From: Thiomicrorhabdus sp. ZW0627
GTDB lineage: Bacteria > Pseudomonadota > Gammaproteobacteria > Thiomicrospirales > Thiomicrospiraceae
Assembly: GCF_029767005.1 (NCBI RefSeq)
Contig: NZ_JARUQR010000002.1
Coordinates: 65,667-129,666 of the forward strand
Direction of reading: 5' to 3'
Length of the DNA stretch: 64,000 nucleotides
How positions within the stretch are numbered: position 1 is the stretch's first letter; each line of letters begins with the position of its first letter. Below the pieces are notes generated by a model. That model made no database searches and was not told the DNA's origin. It saw nothing but the letters and a program-made list of their open reading frames with translations. Positions 24,590 to 33,992 of this stretch are shown here, piece by piece. The translations under genes and the position numbers were made by a program.

Positions 24590-25048
24590 ATGTTGTTTTT
24601 TCGTGGAATCAATTCAATCAATATCGATGCGAAGGGACGTCTTGCCGTTCCTAAACGCTATCGTGAGTCGATTTCCGAAGCCAGTGATAACCAATTGGTC
24701 GCCACGATTGACCTTCACAGCCCTTGCTTGTTGATTTATACCCTGGACGAATGGGAAGTCATCGAGCGTAAATTGATGTCGTTACCGAACGTCGATCCTC
24801 AGGCTCGTTTATACCAGCGCTTGCTGTTGGGGCACGCTTCGGAGATGGAAATGGACTCCCAGGGAAGAGTGTTGTTGCCGAGCCTGCTGCGTGAGCACGC
24901 TAAATTGGAAAAGTCGGCGATCTTGTTGGGGCAGGGGAATAAATTTGAGCTTTGGTCGCAAGAGGCATGGGATGCCAGTCGACCAGACATGCTGGATACA
25001 GCGCTTTCCGGAGAAGTTTCCGAATCGCTTGCGAGTTTGAGTCTGTAA
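24590..25048 (+). CDS. mraZ: Transcriptional regulator MraZ
   Basis: A 152-residue DNA-binding protein with two AbrB/SpoVT-like half-domains, each with the DxxGR motif: INIDAKGRLAVPKRYR and EMDSQGRVLLPSLLREHA. It forms rings that bind tandem repeats and represses the division/wall cluster. I chose the ATG at 24590 giving MLFFRGINS, as in family members; a GTG at 24557 would lie within the operator repeats. The stop codon directly abuts an ATG of rsmH. Confidence 0.95.
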   Translation: MLFFRGINSINIDAKGRLAVPKRYRESISEASDNQLVATIDLHSPCLLIYTLDEWEVIERKLMSLPNVDPQARLYQRLLLGHASEMEMDSQGRVLLPSLLREHAKLEKSAILLGQGNKFELWSQEAWDASRPDMLDTALSGEVSESLASLSL

Positions 25049-25072
25049 ATGCCGGAAGGCGAAGAGAAAGCA

Positions 25073-26008
25073 ATGATGCAAGACAGCCAGCAGGTACATT
25101 ATTCGGTTCTTTTAAATGAATCGATCGATGGCCTGAATATTCAAGCGGATGGCATCTATATAGATGGCACATTCGGTCGAGGCGGACACAGCCGAGTCAT
25201 ATTGGACAGGTTGGGTCCGGAGGGTCGTCTGATAGGAATTGATCAGGACCCGGAAGCGGTCGAATATGCCAGGACGCATTTCGACGACCCGCGGTTCGAA
25301 ATACAGCACGGCAGTTTCGACAGGGTGGCCGAATACTGCGAAGCCCGAGGTCTGACCGGAAAGATAAACGGTTTGTTATTGGATCTGGGGGTTTCATCAC
25401 CGCAATTAGACGAAGCTGAACGAGGGTTCAGCTTTATGCGTTCTGGGCCACTGGATATGAGAATGAACCCTGAGGAAGGGTTGAGTGCGAAAGAGTGGCT
25501 TAAGCAGGTAGACGAGAAAACTCTGGTTAAAGTGCTCAAACAATATGGTGAAGAGCGATTTGCAGGACGAATCGCGCGAGTGATTAAAGAAGCCAGTGCC
25601 AAGGATGAGTTGCAGACCACATTGGATCTGGCGGAGTTGGTAAGAAAAGCCTCTCCGAAAACCGAAAAGAATAAACATCCGGCAACGCGTACCTTTCAGG
25701 CGATACGCATTGCCGTGAACCAAGAGTTGGATGTGTTGAAGAATGTGCTGGAAGCGGCGGTGGCCATTCTGGCACCGGGCGGTCGGTTGGCCGTCATCAG
25801 CTTCCACTCATTGGAAGACAGAATCGTAAAACAGTTTATACGGGATCAGTCAACGATGAAGGATCTCTTTCCAGATTCACCGATACAACTGGAAGTAATC
25901 GAACCGGTCTTAAAAAAGATTGGTAAACCGATTTTTCCATCCGAGGAGGAGTGTCGCGTGAATAGTCGATCACGCAGTGCCGTATTACGCATTGCAGAAC
26001 GTTTGTAG
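25073..26008 (+). CDS. rsmH: 16S rRNA (cytosine1402-N4)-methyltransferase RsmH
   Basis: Methylates N4 of C1402, the same nucleotide whose ribose is modified by RsmI earlier in the window. Motifs: [27 protein letters not shown] (SAM), [32 protein letters not shown] and [14 protein letters not shown]. The start is uncertain: the ATG at 25073 is preceded by GAAGAG, while an in-frame ATG at 25049 directly follows the mraZ stop; the protein is 311 or 319 residues. Normally ftsL follows, but here ftsZ does. Confidence 0.94.
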   Translation: MMQDSQQVHYSVLLNESIDGLNIQADGIYIDGTFGRGGHSRVILDRLGPEGRLIGIDQDPEAVEYARTHFDDPRFEIQHGSFDRVAEYCEARGLTGKINGLLLDLGVSSPQLDEAERGFSFMRSGPLDMRMNPEEGLSAKEWLKQVDEKTLVKVLKQYGEERFAGRIARVIKEASAKDELQTTLDLAELVRKASPKTEKNKHPATRTFQAIRIAVNQELDVLKNVLEAAVAILAPGGRLAVISFHSLEDRIVKQFIRDQSTMKDLFPDSPIQLEVIEPVLKKIGKPIFPSEEECRVNSRSRSAVLRIAERL

Positions 26009-26095
26009 TACATGTTGGAGTTTTCGCTGAGGATGATTCTTCAGTGTCGATTACAACATTTTTAATTGTCATGCTGATTAAGGGGAATCGTCGTC

Positions 26096-27328
26096 ATGAA
26101 ATTTGTTGGAAAAGAAACTACGCCAGTCCGGACACCTGGCATGCCTGTTATCAAGGTCATCGGCTTAGGCGGTGGCGGTGGTAACGCCGTTGATTATATG
26201 GTGCGCTCAAACGTCGAAGGCGTTGAGTTTATGTGCGCTAACACCGATGCGCAAGCTTTGGCTAATTCACAGGTTTCGACCTGTATTCAGCTGGGCGATG
26301 GCGGATTGGGAGCCGGAGCGGATCCGGAGCGCGGTGCACAAGCCGCTAAAGAAGACATCGATCAGGTGAAAGAACAGTTGAAGGATGCGGACATGGTATT
26401 CATCACAGCCGGTATGGGTGGTGGAACAGGTACCGGTTCTGCACCTGTTGTCGCGCAAGCTGCGCGTGAAATGGGCATCTTGACGGTCGGTGTTGTCAGT
26501 CGACCATTCAGTTTTGAGCGCCGTAACAAGATTGCCGATTCCGGTATTGAGGCGCTTTCTCAACATGTTGATTCATTGATTACGGTTCCTAACGACAAGT
26601 TGTTGAAGGTTCTAGGCCGTGATTTCGTATTGGCAAAAGCATTTGATTACGCTAACGAAGTTCTGCACGGAGCGGTTCAGGGTATTTCTGAGCTGGTCAC
26701 GCGTCCAGGTATGATCAACGTGGATTTTGAAGATTTACGTACTGTCATGACCGAGCGTGGCATGGCGATGATGGGGGTTGGTCATGCGACTGGTGAAGAT
26801 CGTGCGATCAAAGCAGCGGAAAAAGCGATTGCCAACCCATTGCTAGAAGATATTTCAGTATCTGGAGCACGTGGTCTGTTGGTTAATATCACCAGTGGAT
26901 TGGATTTCACATTGGGTGAATTCAACGAGGTAGGTGACGTAATCGATCAGGTTGCCGCTCCGGAAGCGAAGGTGATTATCGGTACTTCTATCGATGAAAC
27001 CATGCAGGATGAAATCCGCGTTACTGTAGTAGCGACTGGTTTGGAAGAAGCCGGTGCGGCTGCTCAGAAGCCGGAAATGGTTAAGCCAAATCTGACTGCG
27101 GTACAAGCGAACAAGGAAAGTGTTTCGGAACAGCCTGCTCCCGCTGCGAAAGTGGAAGAGCCACAAAAGGCTGTTCAGCAAGAAGTTAAACTGGAATCGG
27201 TTAAGACTCCTGCTAAAGAAGCTGAAGTGGAACGCCCTAAGATGGTTGCGAATGGTGGACTTGCCGGAAGTCTTCCGAATTCAAACTATCTAGACATTCC
27301 AGCTTTCTTACGTCGTCAAGCGGACTAA
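26096..27328 (+). CDS. ftsZ: Cell division GTPase FtsZ (displaced within the dcw cluster)
   Basis: The tubulin-like GTPase that forms the division ring. The 410-residue product is canonical: [31 protein letters not shown], tubulin signature [19 protein letters not shown] and the synergy loop [12 protein letters not shown] variable Lys/Glu/Pro-rich linker (~325-395) leads to the conserved C-terminal peptide [13 protein letters not shown] that binds FtsA and ZipA. AAGGGG precedes the ATG. The gene lies between rsmH and ftsL rather than after ftsA, and no copy or remnant is present at its usual position before lpxC. Confidence 0.97.
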   Translation: MKFVGKETTPVRTPGMPVIKVIGLGGGGGNAVDYMVRSNVEGVEFMCANTDAQALANSQVSTCIQLGDGGLGAGADPERGAQAAKEDIDQVKEQLKDADMVFITAGMGGGTGTGSAPVVAQAAREMGILTVGVVSRPFSFERRNKIADSGIEALSQHVDSLITVPNDKLLKVLGRDFVLAKAFDYANEVLHGAVQGISELVTRPGMINVDFEDLRTVMTERGMAMMGVGHATGEDRAIKAAEKAIANPLLEDISVSGARGLLVNITSGLDFTLGEFNEVGDVIDQVAAPEAKVIIGTSIDETMQDEIRVTVVATGLEEAGAAAQKPEMVKPNLTAVQANKESVSEQPAPAAKVEEPQKAVQQEVKLESVKTPAKEAEVERPKMVANGGLAGSLPNSNYLDIPAFLRRQAD

Positions 27329-27422
27329 TAGCTCAGCCGACCAGGCCGATGCCGTTTGCCATAACGAAATGGTGAATGGGCAGGCCTGGTAATGCGAGCT
27401 TGAATGCTGGTTTGTAACAGAC

Positions 27423-27761
27423 ATGTTAAGAAGATTCCCCAAACCCACCCACTTAAAGGTTTTTAAGTGGCGTGGGTTTTTTCTTTTCGGTCTAGTCATT
27501 TCCGTATTGATTACGCTGGTTGCGATCATTTTGGTACAACATCAGATCCGCCATACAGAGACTCAATACTACATGGCTTTACAGAAAAACATTCAGGCCA
27601 AGGAAGAGTGGGGGCGTTTAATGCTTGAAAAAATGCATTTAAGCGCTCCGGCTCGCATTGAACAGATTGCTCAGACCAAATTGAACATGGTTTTGGAAAA
27701 ATCGACAGAAAGTCATAACCTACAAACTATCTACTTGCAAGAACAGACAGATGGCCATTAA
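27423..27761 (+). CDS. ftsL: Cell division protein FtsL
   Basis: A 112-residue bitopic membrane protein: short cytoplasmic N-terminus, one membrane segment (~18-40, FFLFGLVISVLITLVAIILV) and a periplasmic coiled coil with a leucine-zipper-like pattern. FtsL, FtsB and FtsQ recruit and activate FtsW-FtsI. Sequence conservation is low in this family, and the call rests on size, topology and position before ftsI, whose start it overlaps by 11 bases. The 94-base gap from ftsZ contains ACCAGGCC (27340) and GGCCTGGT (27383) as an inverted pair but no T run. Confidence 0.85.
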   Translation: MLRRFPKPTHLKVFKWRGFFLFGLVISVLITLVAIILVQHQIRHTETQYYMALQKNIQAKEEWGRLMLEKMHLSAPARIEQIAQTKLNMVLEKSTESHNLQTIYLQEQTDGH

Positions 27762-29700
27762 ATTTCGCCGGGATAAGGTGGTATTCGCCCTGATTGTCAT
27801 GGGCTTTTTAGCCGTGCTATCACGAGCGTTTTATGTACAAGTTGTACAGTCTGACTTTCTTCAGGAGGAGGGAAATAAGCGTCAAGTTCGTACGATTGAA
27901 ATCCCCGCGCCGAGAGGTGTGATTTATGATCGTCACGGTGACGTGTTGGCTTTGAGTACACCTATGGCTTCGGTCTGGGTCGACGCTAAAGTGATGTACG
28001 GTTATCAAACCGAATACAGAAAGTTTCTGAATCTGCTTGGGATGACCGAGCAGGAGCTGAATAGCGCGGCGCGGAAACAGAAGCATAAGCGTTTAAGCTT
28101 TATTCGACAGGAAAACAATCCTAAGGTCGTTGAGGCAATCGAAAAGCTTGAATTGCCTGGGATTTATCTAAAAAAAGTAAAGATGACCCTGACGCCACAC
28201 ATGGCCGATGGTCGAGATGGCAGTCCGATAGCAATCAGCAGTGATTTACCTTCGATCTGGGTGGACAGTCAGCAGATGTCGGGTTATCAGAATGTGTTTG
28301 AAAAGCTAGCGAAGCGGTTGGATATGTCCGCAACGGAAATTCGTGAAAAGGTAAAGAAATTTTCGAATAGACGGTTTGTTTATCTGGAGCGTTCCGTAGA
28401 GCCGAAGCTAGCTGATAAAATCGATGATTTGAATCTGTTTGGCGTTTACATTGAAGACGAATACAAACGCTATTATCCGTCTGGAGAGATCAGTGGGCAT
28501 CTGGTTGGTTTTACCAATATAGACGACCACGGCCAGGAAGGTTTGGAACTGGCCTATGAGGACTGGCTGAAAGGTAAGTCGGGTCGAAAACAGGTCATTA
28601 AAGACCGTGCCGGACGGGTGATCGATTTTGTTAAAGACGTGGTTCCGGCGAAGCCTGGTTCGGATATGACATTGAGCATCGACAAGAATATTCAGTTCTT
28701 TGCTTACCGTGCATTGAAAAGCGTAATGATAGAACACCAGGCAAAGTCGGCCAGTTCTGTGATCCTGGATGCCAAGACCGGTGAGGTTCTGGCTATGGTG
28801 AGTTTGCCGGGCTATAACCCCAACGACCGTTCTCAGTTAAGTGGAGATGCGATTCGAAACCGTGTGGTCACGGATTTGATTGAACCCGGTTCAACGGTTA
28901 AGCCTTTTGTCATTGCCAAGGCGCTGGACTTAGGTGTGGTGGGGTTGGATGAAGAGATCAATACAAGTCCAGGGGCAATCCGTGTACAAGGTTACCGTAT
29001 TACTGATACTCATAACCATGGGAAGCTAAAGCCGGAAGGAATCATTCAGAAGTCGAGTAACGTTGGTGCCTCTAAAATTGCAATGCGAATGACACCGGAA
29101 CAGGAATGGCAGTTGTGGAGTGATATCGGATTTACGCGTGACAGTGGATTGTATCTGCCCGGTGAAGCGACCGGGTATTTAAAGCCTGTAGCACAATGGC
29201 AGACTATCGATCAGGTTTCGGCTTCATACGGTTACGGTTTTAATATAAACCTCTTGAACTTGGCGCATGCGTACCTGATGTTGGCCAATCATGGTGAAAT
29301 TATGCCGTTGAGTTTGTTTAGGTTGGACAAGCCACCCCAGAAATCACGGGTGGTCGGAGCCAAAGCGGCAGACGACACTCTGTTGATGATGGAGAAGGTA
29401 GTGGCCAGAGGTGGTACTGCTCCTAAAGCTCAGATAGCGGGTTACCGAGTTGCCGGGAAGACCGGTACGGTCCACAAAACCAAACAAGGCGGTTACGAGC
29501 AGAACGAATATTATTCGTTGTTTGCAGGAATTGTACCGGTTTCCGATCCCGATATGGTGATGGTGGTGGTCGTAGACGAACCGAGTCGAGGTGTCTATTA
29601 CGGCGGTGCGGTGGCGGCGCCGGCTTTTAAGGAAGTAATGCAGCAAGCGTTGCGTTTGAGAAACGTACCGCACGATGAGATGTTGGAATCGCCTAATTAA
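27751..29700 (+). CDS. ftsI: Peptidoglycan D,D-transpeptidase FtsI (PBP3) with internal duplication
   Basis: The septal cross-linking transpeptidase. The 649-residue protein has a membrane anchor (~10-28), the RGVIYDRHGDVLA start of the dimerisation domain, and a C-terminal transpeptidase domain with STVK (Ser381), SSN (435-437) and KTGT (570-573). It is about 60 residues longer than E. coli FtsI (588). The extra length is explained by a repeat: residues 64-145 and 158-239 align without gaps with 23 identities in 82, each with WVD...M.GYQ and a later P...I..L.L.G.Y pattern. The second copy leads into the normal RYYPSGEISGHLVGF segment. Start and length are secure from the ftsL overlap and murE spacing. 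Confidence 0.95.
   Translation: MAIKFRRDKVVFALIVMGFLAVLSRAFYVQVVQSDFLQEEGNKRQVRTIEIPAPRGVIYDRHGDVLALSTPMASVWVDAKVMYGYQTEYRKFLNLLGMTEQELNSAARKQKHKRLSFIRQENNPKVVEAIEKLELPGIYLKKVKMTLTPHMADGRDGSPIAISSDLPSIWVDSQQMSGYQNVFEKLAKRLDMSATEIREKVKKFSNRRFVYLERSVEPKLADKIDDLNLFGVYIEDEYKRYYPSGEISGHLVGFTNIDDHGQEGLELAYEDWLKGKSGRKQVIKDRAGRVIDFVKDVVPAKPGSDMTLSIDKNIQFFAYRALKSVMIEHQAKSASSVILDAKTGEVLAMVSLPGYNPNDRSQLSGDAIRNRVVTDLIEPGSTVKPFVIAKALDLGVVGLDEEINTSPGAIRVQGYRITDTHNHGKLKPEGIIQKSSNVGASKIAMRMTPEQEWQLWSDIGFTRDSGLYLPGEATGYLKPVAQWQTIDQVSASYGYGFNINLLNLAHAYLMLANHGEIMPLSLFRLDKPPQKSRVVGAKAADDTLLMMEKVVARGGTAPKAQIAGYRVAGKTGTVHKTKQGGYEQNEYYSLFAGIVPVSDPDMVMVVVVDEPSRGVYYGGAVAAPAFKEVMQQALRLRNVPHDEMLESPN
27940..28467 (+). 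repeat. Tandem internal duplication within ftsI
   Basis: Unit A (27940-28185, residues 64-145) and unit B (28222-28467, residues 158-239) encode two 82-residue segments of the pedestal/dimerisation domain, offset by 94 residues. Protein identity by my count is 23/82 with many further conservative matches, so the duplication is old. The linker between them (TLTPHMADGRDG) looks like a degenerate copy of the RGVIYDRHGD motif that precedes unit A. Confidence 0.8.
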
Positions 29701-29724
29701 ACAATAGGGTGGGTGAGGCTCGCT

Positions 29725-31320
29725 ATGAAAACCTTGCAGCAGATTTATGAATTCTTCGGCATACATGAGAGCTGTGGAGAAAGCGGCGTGTCGCTTTTGT
29801 CTTCATTGCCGGAAGGGTTAGCCGAATCGATTAGGGTGAAAAACCTGTCTTTGGATTCCAGAAATCTGGAAAGCGAGGATGGCTTTATCGGAATTCAAGG
29901 GTATAGCCAGCATGGATTGGTCTATCTGCAGCAGGCTGTTGATGCCGGGGTGAGCTGTGTGCTGTCCGACAGGCCATTGACGGAAACCGAGCAGGCCTGG
30001 TTTCTGAAGCAGAATTCAACCTGTGTGGTGATCGTAGTTGACGATTTAAACACACGATTGGGTAAATTCGCGGATTGGTTTTATGACCGTCCAAGCCTTA
30101 AAATTAAGGTTGTCGGTATCACCGGCACCAACGGTAAAACTTCCACCGCGCATTATGTATCACAGCTTTTACTGGCTTTAGGGCAGAAACCGGCCCTGAT
30201 CGGAACGCTTGGTAACGGCGTACTCAAGAAGCATACAGATAAGTTGTCTCCAGGATTGAATACCACACCTGATGTCGTGAGCGTACATCGCTTGTTGAAT
30301 GAGTTTAACGAGCAAGGTGCTAATTGGGTGGTGATGGAGGTTTCTTCCCACGCGCTTGAGTTGGGTCGGATTGATCAGTTGCAATTTGAGTGTGTTGCAC
30401 TGACACAGGTCACGCGCGACCATTTGGATTTTCACCAGACCGAACAAGCCTACAGAGCTGCGAAGTCTAAGCTGTTCCTGGAGTATGAAAGTCGTGTTCA
30501 GGTCATCAATGGGCAGGACGCGCTGGGACAAGAGTTGATGCCTCAACTTCCTCATGCCTTGATCTATCATGTTGATACCCAGGATGTAGACGAAAACGGC
30601 CATCCTCACTTGTACTGTTCAGAACGGGTTTTGAATGCACAGGGCATGAATCTGGATTTGAATTTTGCCATGGCGCATTGCAAGACAAGTTTACCGTTGA
30701 TGGGTGCATTCAATATCGAGAATGCGCTTTGTGCCGTCGGTATTATGATGGCTTGCTGTTTTGATTGGGCCGCCTGTTGTCAAGCGCTACCGAAACTGTC
30801 TGCCGTTAATGGCCGAATGCAGGTTATTTCGGGTCAACCGACTGCAATCGTGGATTTTGCTCATACGCCCGATGCATTGGAAAAAGTATTGAGTGCGGTG
30901 CGTGAACATTTACATTCTATGCCAGATGAGGCAGCTCCCGTCGGGCGTCTTTGGATTGTGTTCGGATGTGGCGGTGACCGGGACAGTGGAAAGCGACCTA
31001 TGATGGCAAAAGCGGCTGAACGTCTAGCGGATGAAGTGGTATTGACCAGTGACAATCCACGTTACGAGTCACCGCAGCAGATTATCGAAGATACTTTGGT
31101 CGGATTTGAACGTCCGTCAGAGGTTAAGGTGATTGAAGATCGAGCTGAGGCGATTCATTGGGCATTGCAATCTGCGGATGCGGGCGATGTGGTCGTGATT
31201 GCCGGTAAGGGACATGAAGCCTATCAGGATATTAAAGGAAAACGATGGCCATTTAGCGACCAGCTAACAGTGTCGGAATGGTTTGAGCAGGCAGGTAACC
31301 GAAATGGTGGCCGTAAGTGA
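29725..31320 (+). CDS. murE: UDP-MurNAc-tripeptide synthetase MurE (meso-DAP adding)
   Basis: Adds the third residue to UDP-MurNAc-L-Ala-D-Glu with ATP. The Mur-ligase order is intact in 531 residues: N-terminal UMP-binding domain (LSLDSRNLESEDGFIG), ATP site VGITGTNGKTSTAHY, ALTQVTRDHLDFH with the Mg/carbamate region, and a C-terminal domain with TSDNPRYESPQ. DNPR is the determinant for meso-diaminopimelate over lysine. The ATG at 29725 has TGAGG upstream; an in-frame GTG at 29713 is the alternative. A CAGGCCTG copy lies in the N-terminal domain. Confidence 0.96.
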   Translation: MKTLQQIYEFFGIHESCGESGVSLLSSLPEGLAESIRVKNLSLDSRNLESEDGFIGIQGYSQHGLVYLQQAVDAGVSCVLSDRPLTETEQAWFLKQNSTCVVIVVDDLNTRLGKFADWFYDRPSLKIKVVGITGTNGKTSTAHYVSQLLLALGQKPALIGTLGNGVLKKHTDKLSPGLNTTPDVVSVHRLLNEFNEQGANWVVMEVSSHALELGRIDQLQFECVALTQVTRDHLDFHQTEQAYRAAKSKLFLEYESRVQVINGQDALGQELMPQLPHALIYHVDTQDVDENGHPHLYCSERVLNAQGMNLDLNFAMAHCKTSLPLMGAFNIENALCAVGIMMACCFDWAACCQALPKLSAVNGRMQVISGQPTAIVDFAHTPDALEKVLSAVREHLHSMPDEAAPVGRLWIVFGCGGDRDSGKRPMMAKAAERLADEVVLTSDNPRYESPQQIIEDTLVGFERPSEVKVIEDRAEAIHWALQSADAGDVVVIAGKGHEAYQDIKGKRWPFSDQLTVSEWFEQAGNRNGGRK

Positions 31321-31388
31321 AACAGACTACGGATCCTCAGGTTATGGTTAACCGCCTGCAGCAGCAAATCAATATGAAACAGGAACCA

Positions 31389-32810
31389 ATGCAAGATCAA
31401 ATGTTTTATTGGACGCTCGCCGAATTGGCTGAGAGTGTTGACGGTGAATGGATCGGGCCCTTGGCGTCCGAGGAAGATATCCGTTTTAACAGTATTAGTA
31501 CCGATACCCGTACGATTGAACCCGGAGCGCTTTACATCGCTTTAAAGGGTGAGAATTTTGACGGTCATGATTTCGTTGCGGAGGCTGTGAAGCAGGGCGC
31601 GGCTGCGGTATTGGTATCGCGTTCGGTAGAAACATCGGTTCCCGGCGTGCTTGTTGAAGACACGCGAATTGCCTTGGGTCGGTTTGCCCGATGGCACCGT
31701 AGAAATATGCCGGTCAAGAAACTGGTGGCGATCACGGGCAGTAACGGTAAAACAACGACCAAGGCGATGTTACTGAATCTGTTTTCCGGCGTTGGTAATA
31801 CCATGGCGACCGAAGGCAACCTGAATAATGATTACGGGGTGCCGAGAACACTACTTAAACTACGTCCCGAACACGAGTACGCCATTATTGAAATGGGCGC
31901 GAACCATCCAAAGGAGATTGAATACCTAACGTTGATGGCGGAGCCGGATATTGCGCTGTTGAATAATGCTTCCGGAGCACATCTTGAAGGTTTTGGAAGT
32001 CTGCAAGGCGTCATAGAGACAAAAGGTGAGATTTTTCTGGGGTTGAATCGACTAAATTCACCTGGAACCGCCATAATCAATACCGATTCACCAGGTTTCG
32101 AGTATTGGCAGGAAGAATTGGAGCGCCTTGGGATTGAACAGGTTTTGAAATTCGGGGAAGCGCCTGAAGCGGATGTGCGGTTACAAGGGTTTTCCAGTTA
32201 TCAGGATCAGGTTGAATTTGAACTTTCCGTAAAAGGGGAGTTGCACAAGGTTGGCATGCCGATAATGGGCAAACACAATGCGCTGAATGCAGCGGCTTGT
32301 GTGGCGGTTTGTCTGGCGGCCGGCCTGTCCTGGTCTGAAATTCAGCCAGGCCTGTCCGGTTTTACCGGTGTGGCAGGGCGTTTGCAAAAAACAAAAATTG
32401 GCCAAGGATGGCTGATTGATGACAGTTATAATGCCAACCCCGAATCGGTTAAGGCGGCGATTGATACGCTGAGTGCCTTACCGGGGGCATCGGCATTATG
32501 TCTGGGAGCCATGGCCGAATTGGGTGAATCCACTCAACAGGCACATGAAGCGGTTGCGGAATATGCCCGACAGAAAGGCCTTGAAAGGCTTTATGTGTTG
32601 GGCGATGCGGCCGCAACCATGCCGGAAGTTTTCGGCGAAGGGGCTCGTTGGTTCGAAAGCCATCAGACAATGGTGGATACGCTTCTGGCCGAGATGGCCG
32701 AAGGTAATGTCTGCAATGTCTTGGTAAAAGGATCGCGAAGCGCCCGAATGGAAAAAGTCGTCCAAGGTGTTGAGCAAGTGCTGAATGTCGATGACGGGAA
32801 TAATGTTTAA
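31389..32810 (+). CDS. murF: UDP-MurNAc-pentapeptide synthetase MurF
   Basis: Adds D-Ala-D-Ala to complete the UDP-MurNAc-pentapeptide. Motifs: [31 protein letters not shown] (ATP), [24 protein letters not shown] and [16 protein letters not shown]. The start is uncertain. The frame is open back to a GTG at 31317 that overlaps the murE stop, but family proteins begin close to FYWTLAEL, and AGGAA (31381-31385) precedes the ATG at 31389, giving 473 residues. A CAGGCCTG copy occurs at 32347. Confidence 0.95.
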   Translation: MQDQMFYWTLAELAESVDGEWIGPLASEEDIRFNSISTDTRTIEPGALYIALKGENFDGHDFVAEAVKQGAAAVLVSRSVETSVPGVLVEDTRIALGRFARWHRRNMPVKKLVAITGSNGKTTTKAMLLNLFSGVGNTMATEGNLNNDYGVPRTLLKLRPEHEYAIIEMGANHPKEIEYLTLMAEPDIALLNNASGAHLEGFGSLQGVIETKGEIFLGLNRLNSPGTAIINTDSPGFEYWQEELERLGIEQVLKFGEAPEADVRLQGFSSYQDQVEFELSVKGELHKVGMPIMGKHNALNAAACVAVCLAAGLSWSEIQPGLSGFTGVAGRLQKTKIGQGWLIDDSYNANPESVKAAIDTLSALPGASALCLGAMAELGESTQQAHEAVAEYARQKGLERLYVLGDAAATMPEVFGEGARWFESHQTMVDTLLAEMAEGNVCNVLVKGSRSARMEKVVQGVEQVLNVDDGNNV

Positions 32811-32839
32811 AACGGAATGAAAACATCGAAGGATTTCTT

Positions 32840-33922
32840 ATGCTGATTTATTTAACCGAATACCTCCAACAATACATTTCAGGGTTTGGGGTGTTCAGTT
32901 ACATTACCATGCGGGCCATTATGAGCGTATTGACCGCCTTGGTGATTTCATTCCTGATCGGCCCGGGCCTGATTCGTTGGTTGACGCGTCTGAAAGTGGG
33001 GCAGAGTATTCGGCAGGACGGCCCTCAAACACACTTGGTCAAATCGGGTACGCCGACTATGGGCGGCACCATGATTTTATTCTCAATTTCCATGGCGGTC
33101 ATTTTGTGGGGTAATCTGACCAATCACTATCTGCTTGTAATTACGCTTTCAATGTTGGGGTTCGGAGTCATCGGGTTTATCGATGACTATAAGAAAGTGG
33201 TTTACAAAGACCCGAACGGAATGCGGGCACGTACCAAATATCTATGGCAGTCGATCATCGGTTTTATCACGGCCTATGCCCTGTTCAGTCTAGCGACGGT
33301 GCCGGCGGAAACCCAATTACTGATTCCGTATATGAAAGACACGGTAATCGAATTGGGAATGTGGACCGTTCTGCTGGGATATTTCGTGATTGTGGGAACG
33401 TCGAATGCCGTGAATCTCACGGATGGTCTGGATGGTTTGGCGATTATGCCAACTGTCATGATTTCCGGTGCATTAGGCGTTTTCGCCTACTTGTCCGGAC
33501 ACGTGTATTTCTCGGACTACCTGAATATTCCTTACATTCCAGGCGTGGGTGAATTGACGATCCTGTCTGCCGCATTAGTAGGCGCAGGGCTTGGTTTTCT
33601 TTGGTTTAATGCGCATCCGGCACAAGTGTTTATGGGGGATGTGGGTTCTTTGGCGATCGGTGCGGCATTAGGTGGAATGGCCATCGCAGTTAAGCAAGAA
33701 TTGGTGTTGTTTGTAATGGGCGGTATCTTTGTTGCCGAAACCGTTTCGGTGATTTTGCAGGTTGGTTCTTATAAATTGCGCGGCAAGCGAATTTTCCTGA
33801 TGGCACCTTTACACCACCACTTTGAACAGAAAGGCTGGCACGAGTCTCAAGTTATCGTGCGTTTTTGGGTCATTACCATTATTTTGGTATTGATCGGTTT
33901 GGCAAGTTTGAAGATTCGATAG
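32840..33922 (+). CDS. mraY: Phospho-MurNAc-pentapeptide transferase MraY
   Basis: Forms lipid I on undecaprenyl phosphate. The 360-residue integral membrane protein has about ten membrane helices and the catalytic motifs of the family: [17 protein letters not shown] with the Asp pair, [25 protein letters not shown] and the HHHFE tail loop ([12 protein letters not shown]). AAGGA lies before the ATG. The gene lies in standard order between murF and murD. Confidence 0.97.
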   Translation: MLIYLTEYLQQYISGFGVFSYITMRAIMSVLTALVISFLIGPGLIRWLTRLKVGQSIRQDGPQTHLVKSGTPTMGGTMILFSISMAVILWGNLTNHYLLVITLSMLGFGVIGFIDDYKKVVYKDPNGMRARTKYLWQSIIGFITAYALFSLATVPAETQLLIPYMKDTVIELGMWTVLLGYFVIVGTSNAVNLTDGLDGLAIMPTVMISGALGVFAYLSGHVYFSDYLNIPYIPGVGELTILSAALVGAGLGFLWFNAHPAQVFMGDVGSLAIGAALGGMAIAVKQELVLFVMGGIFVAETVSVILQVGSYKLRGKRIFLMAPLHHHFEQKGWHESQVIVRFWVITIILVLIGLASLKIR

Positions 33923-33992
33923 ACTTTTCCGGTCACACTCTATGGACGAGTGAGAATCGTTTGACTTTTATTGAAAGGAAAACTGGAAGAAG

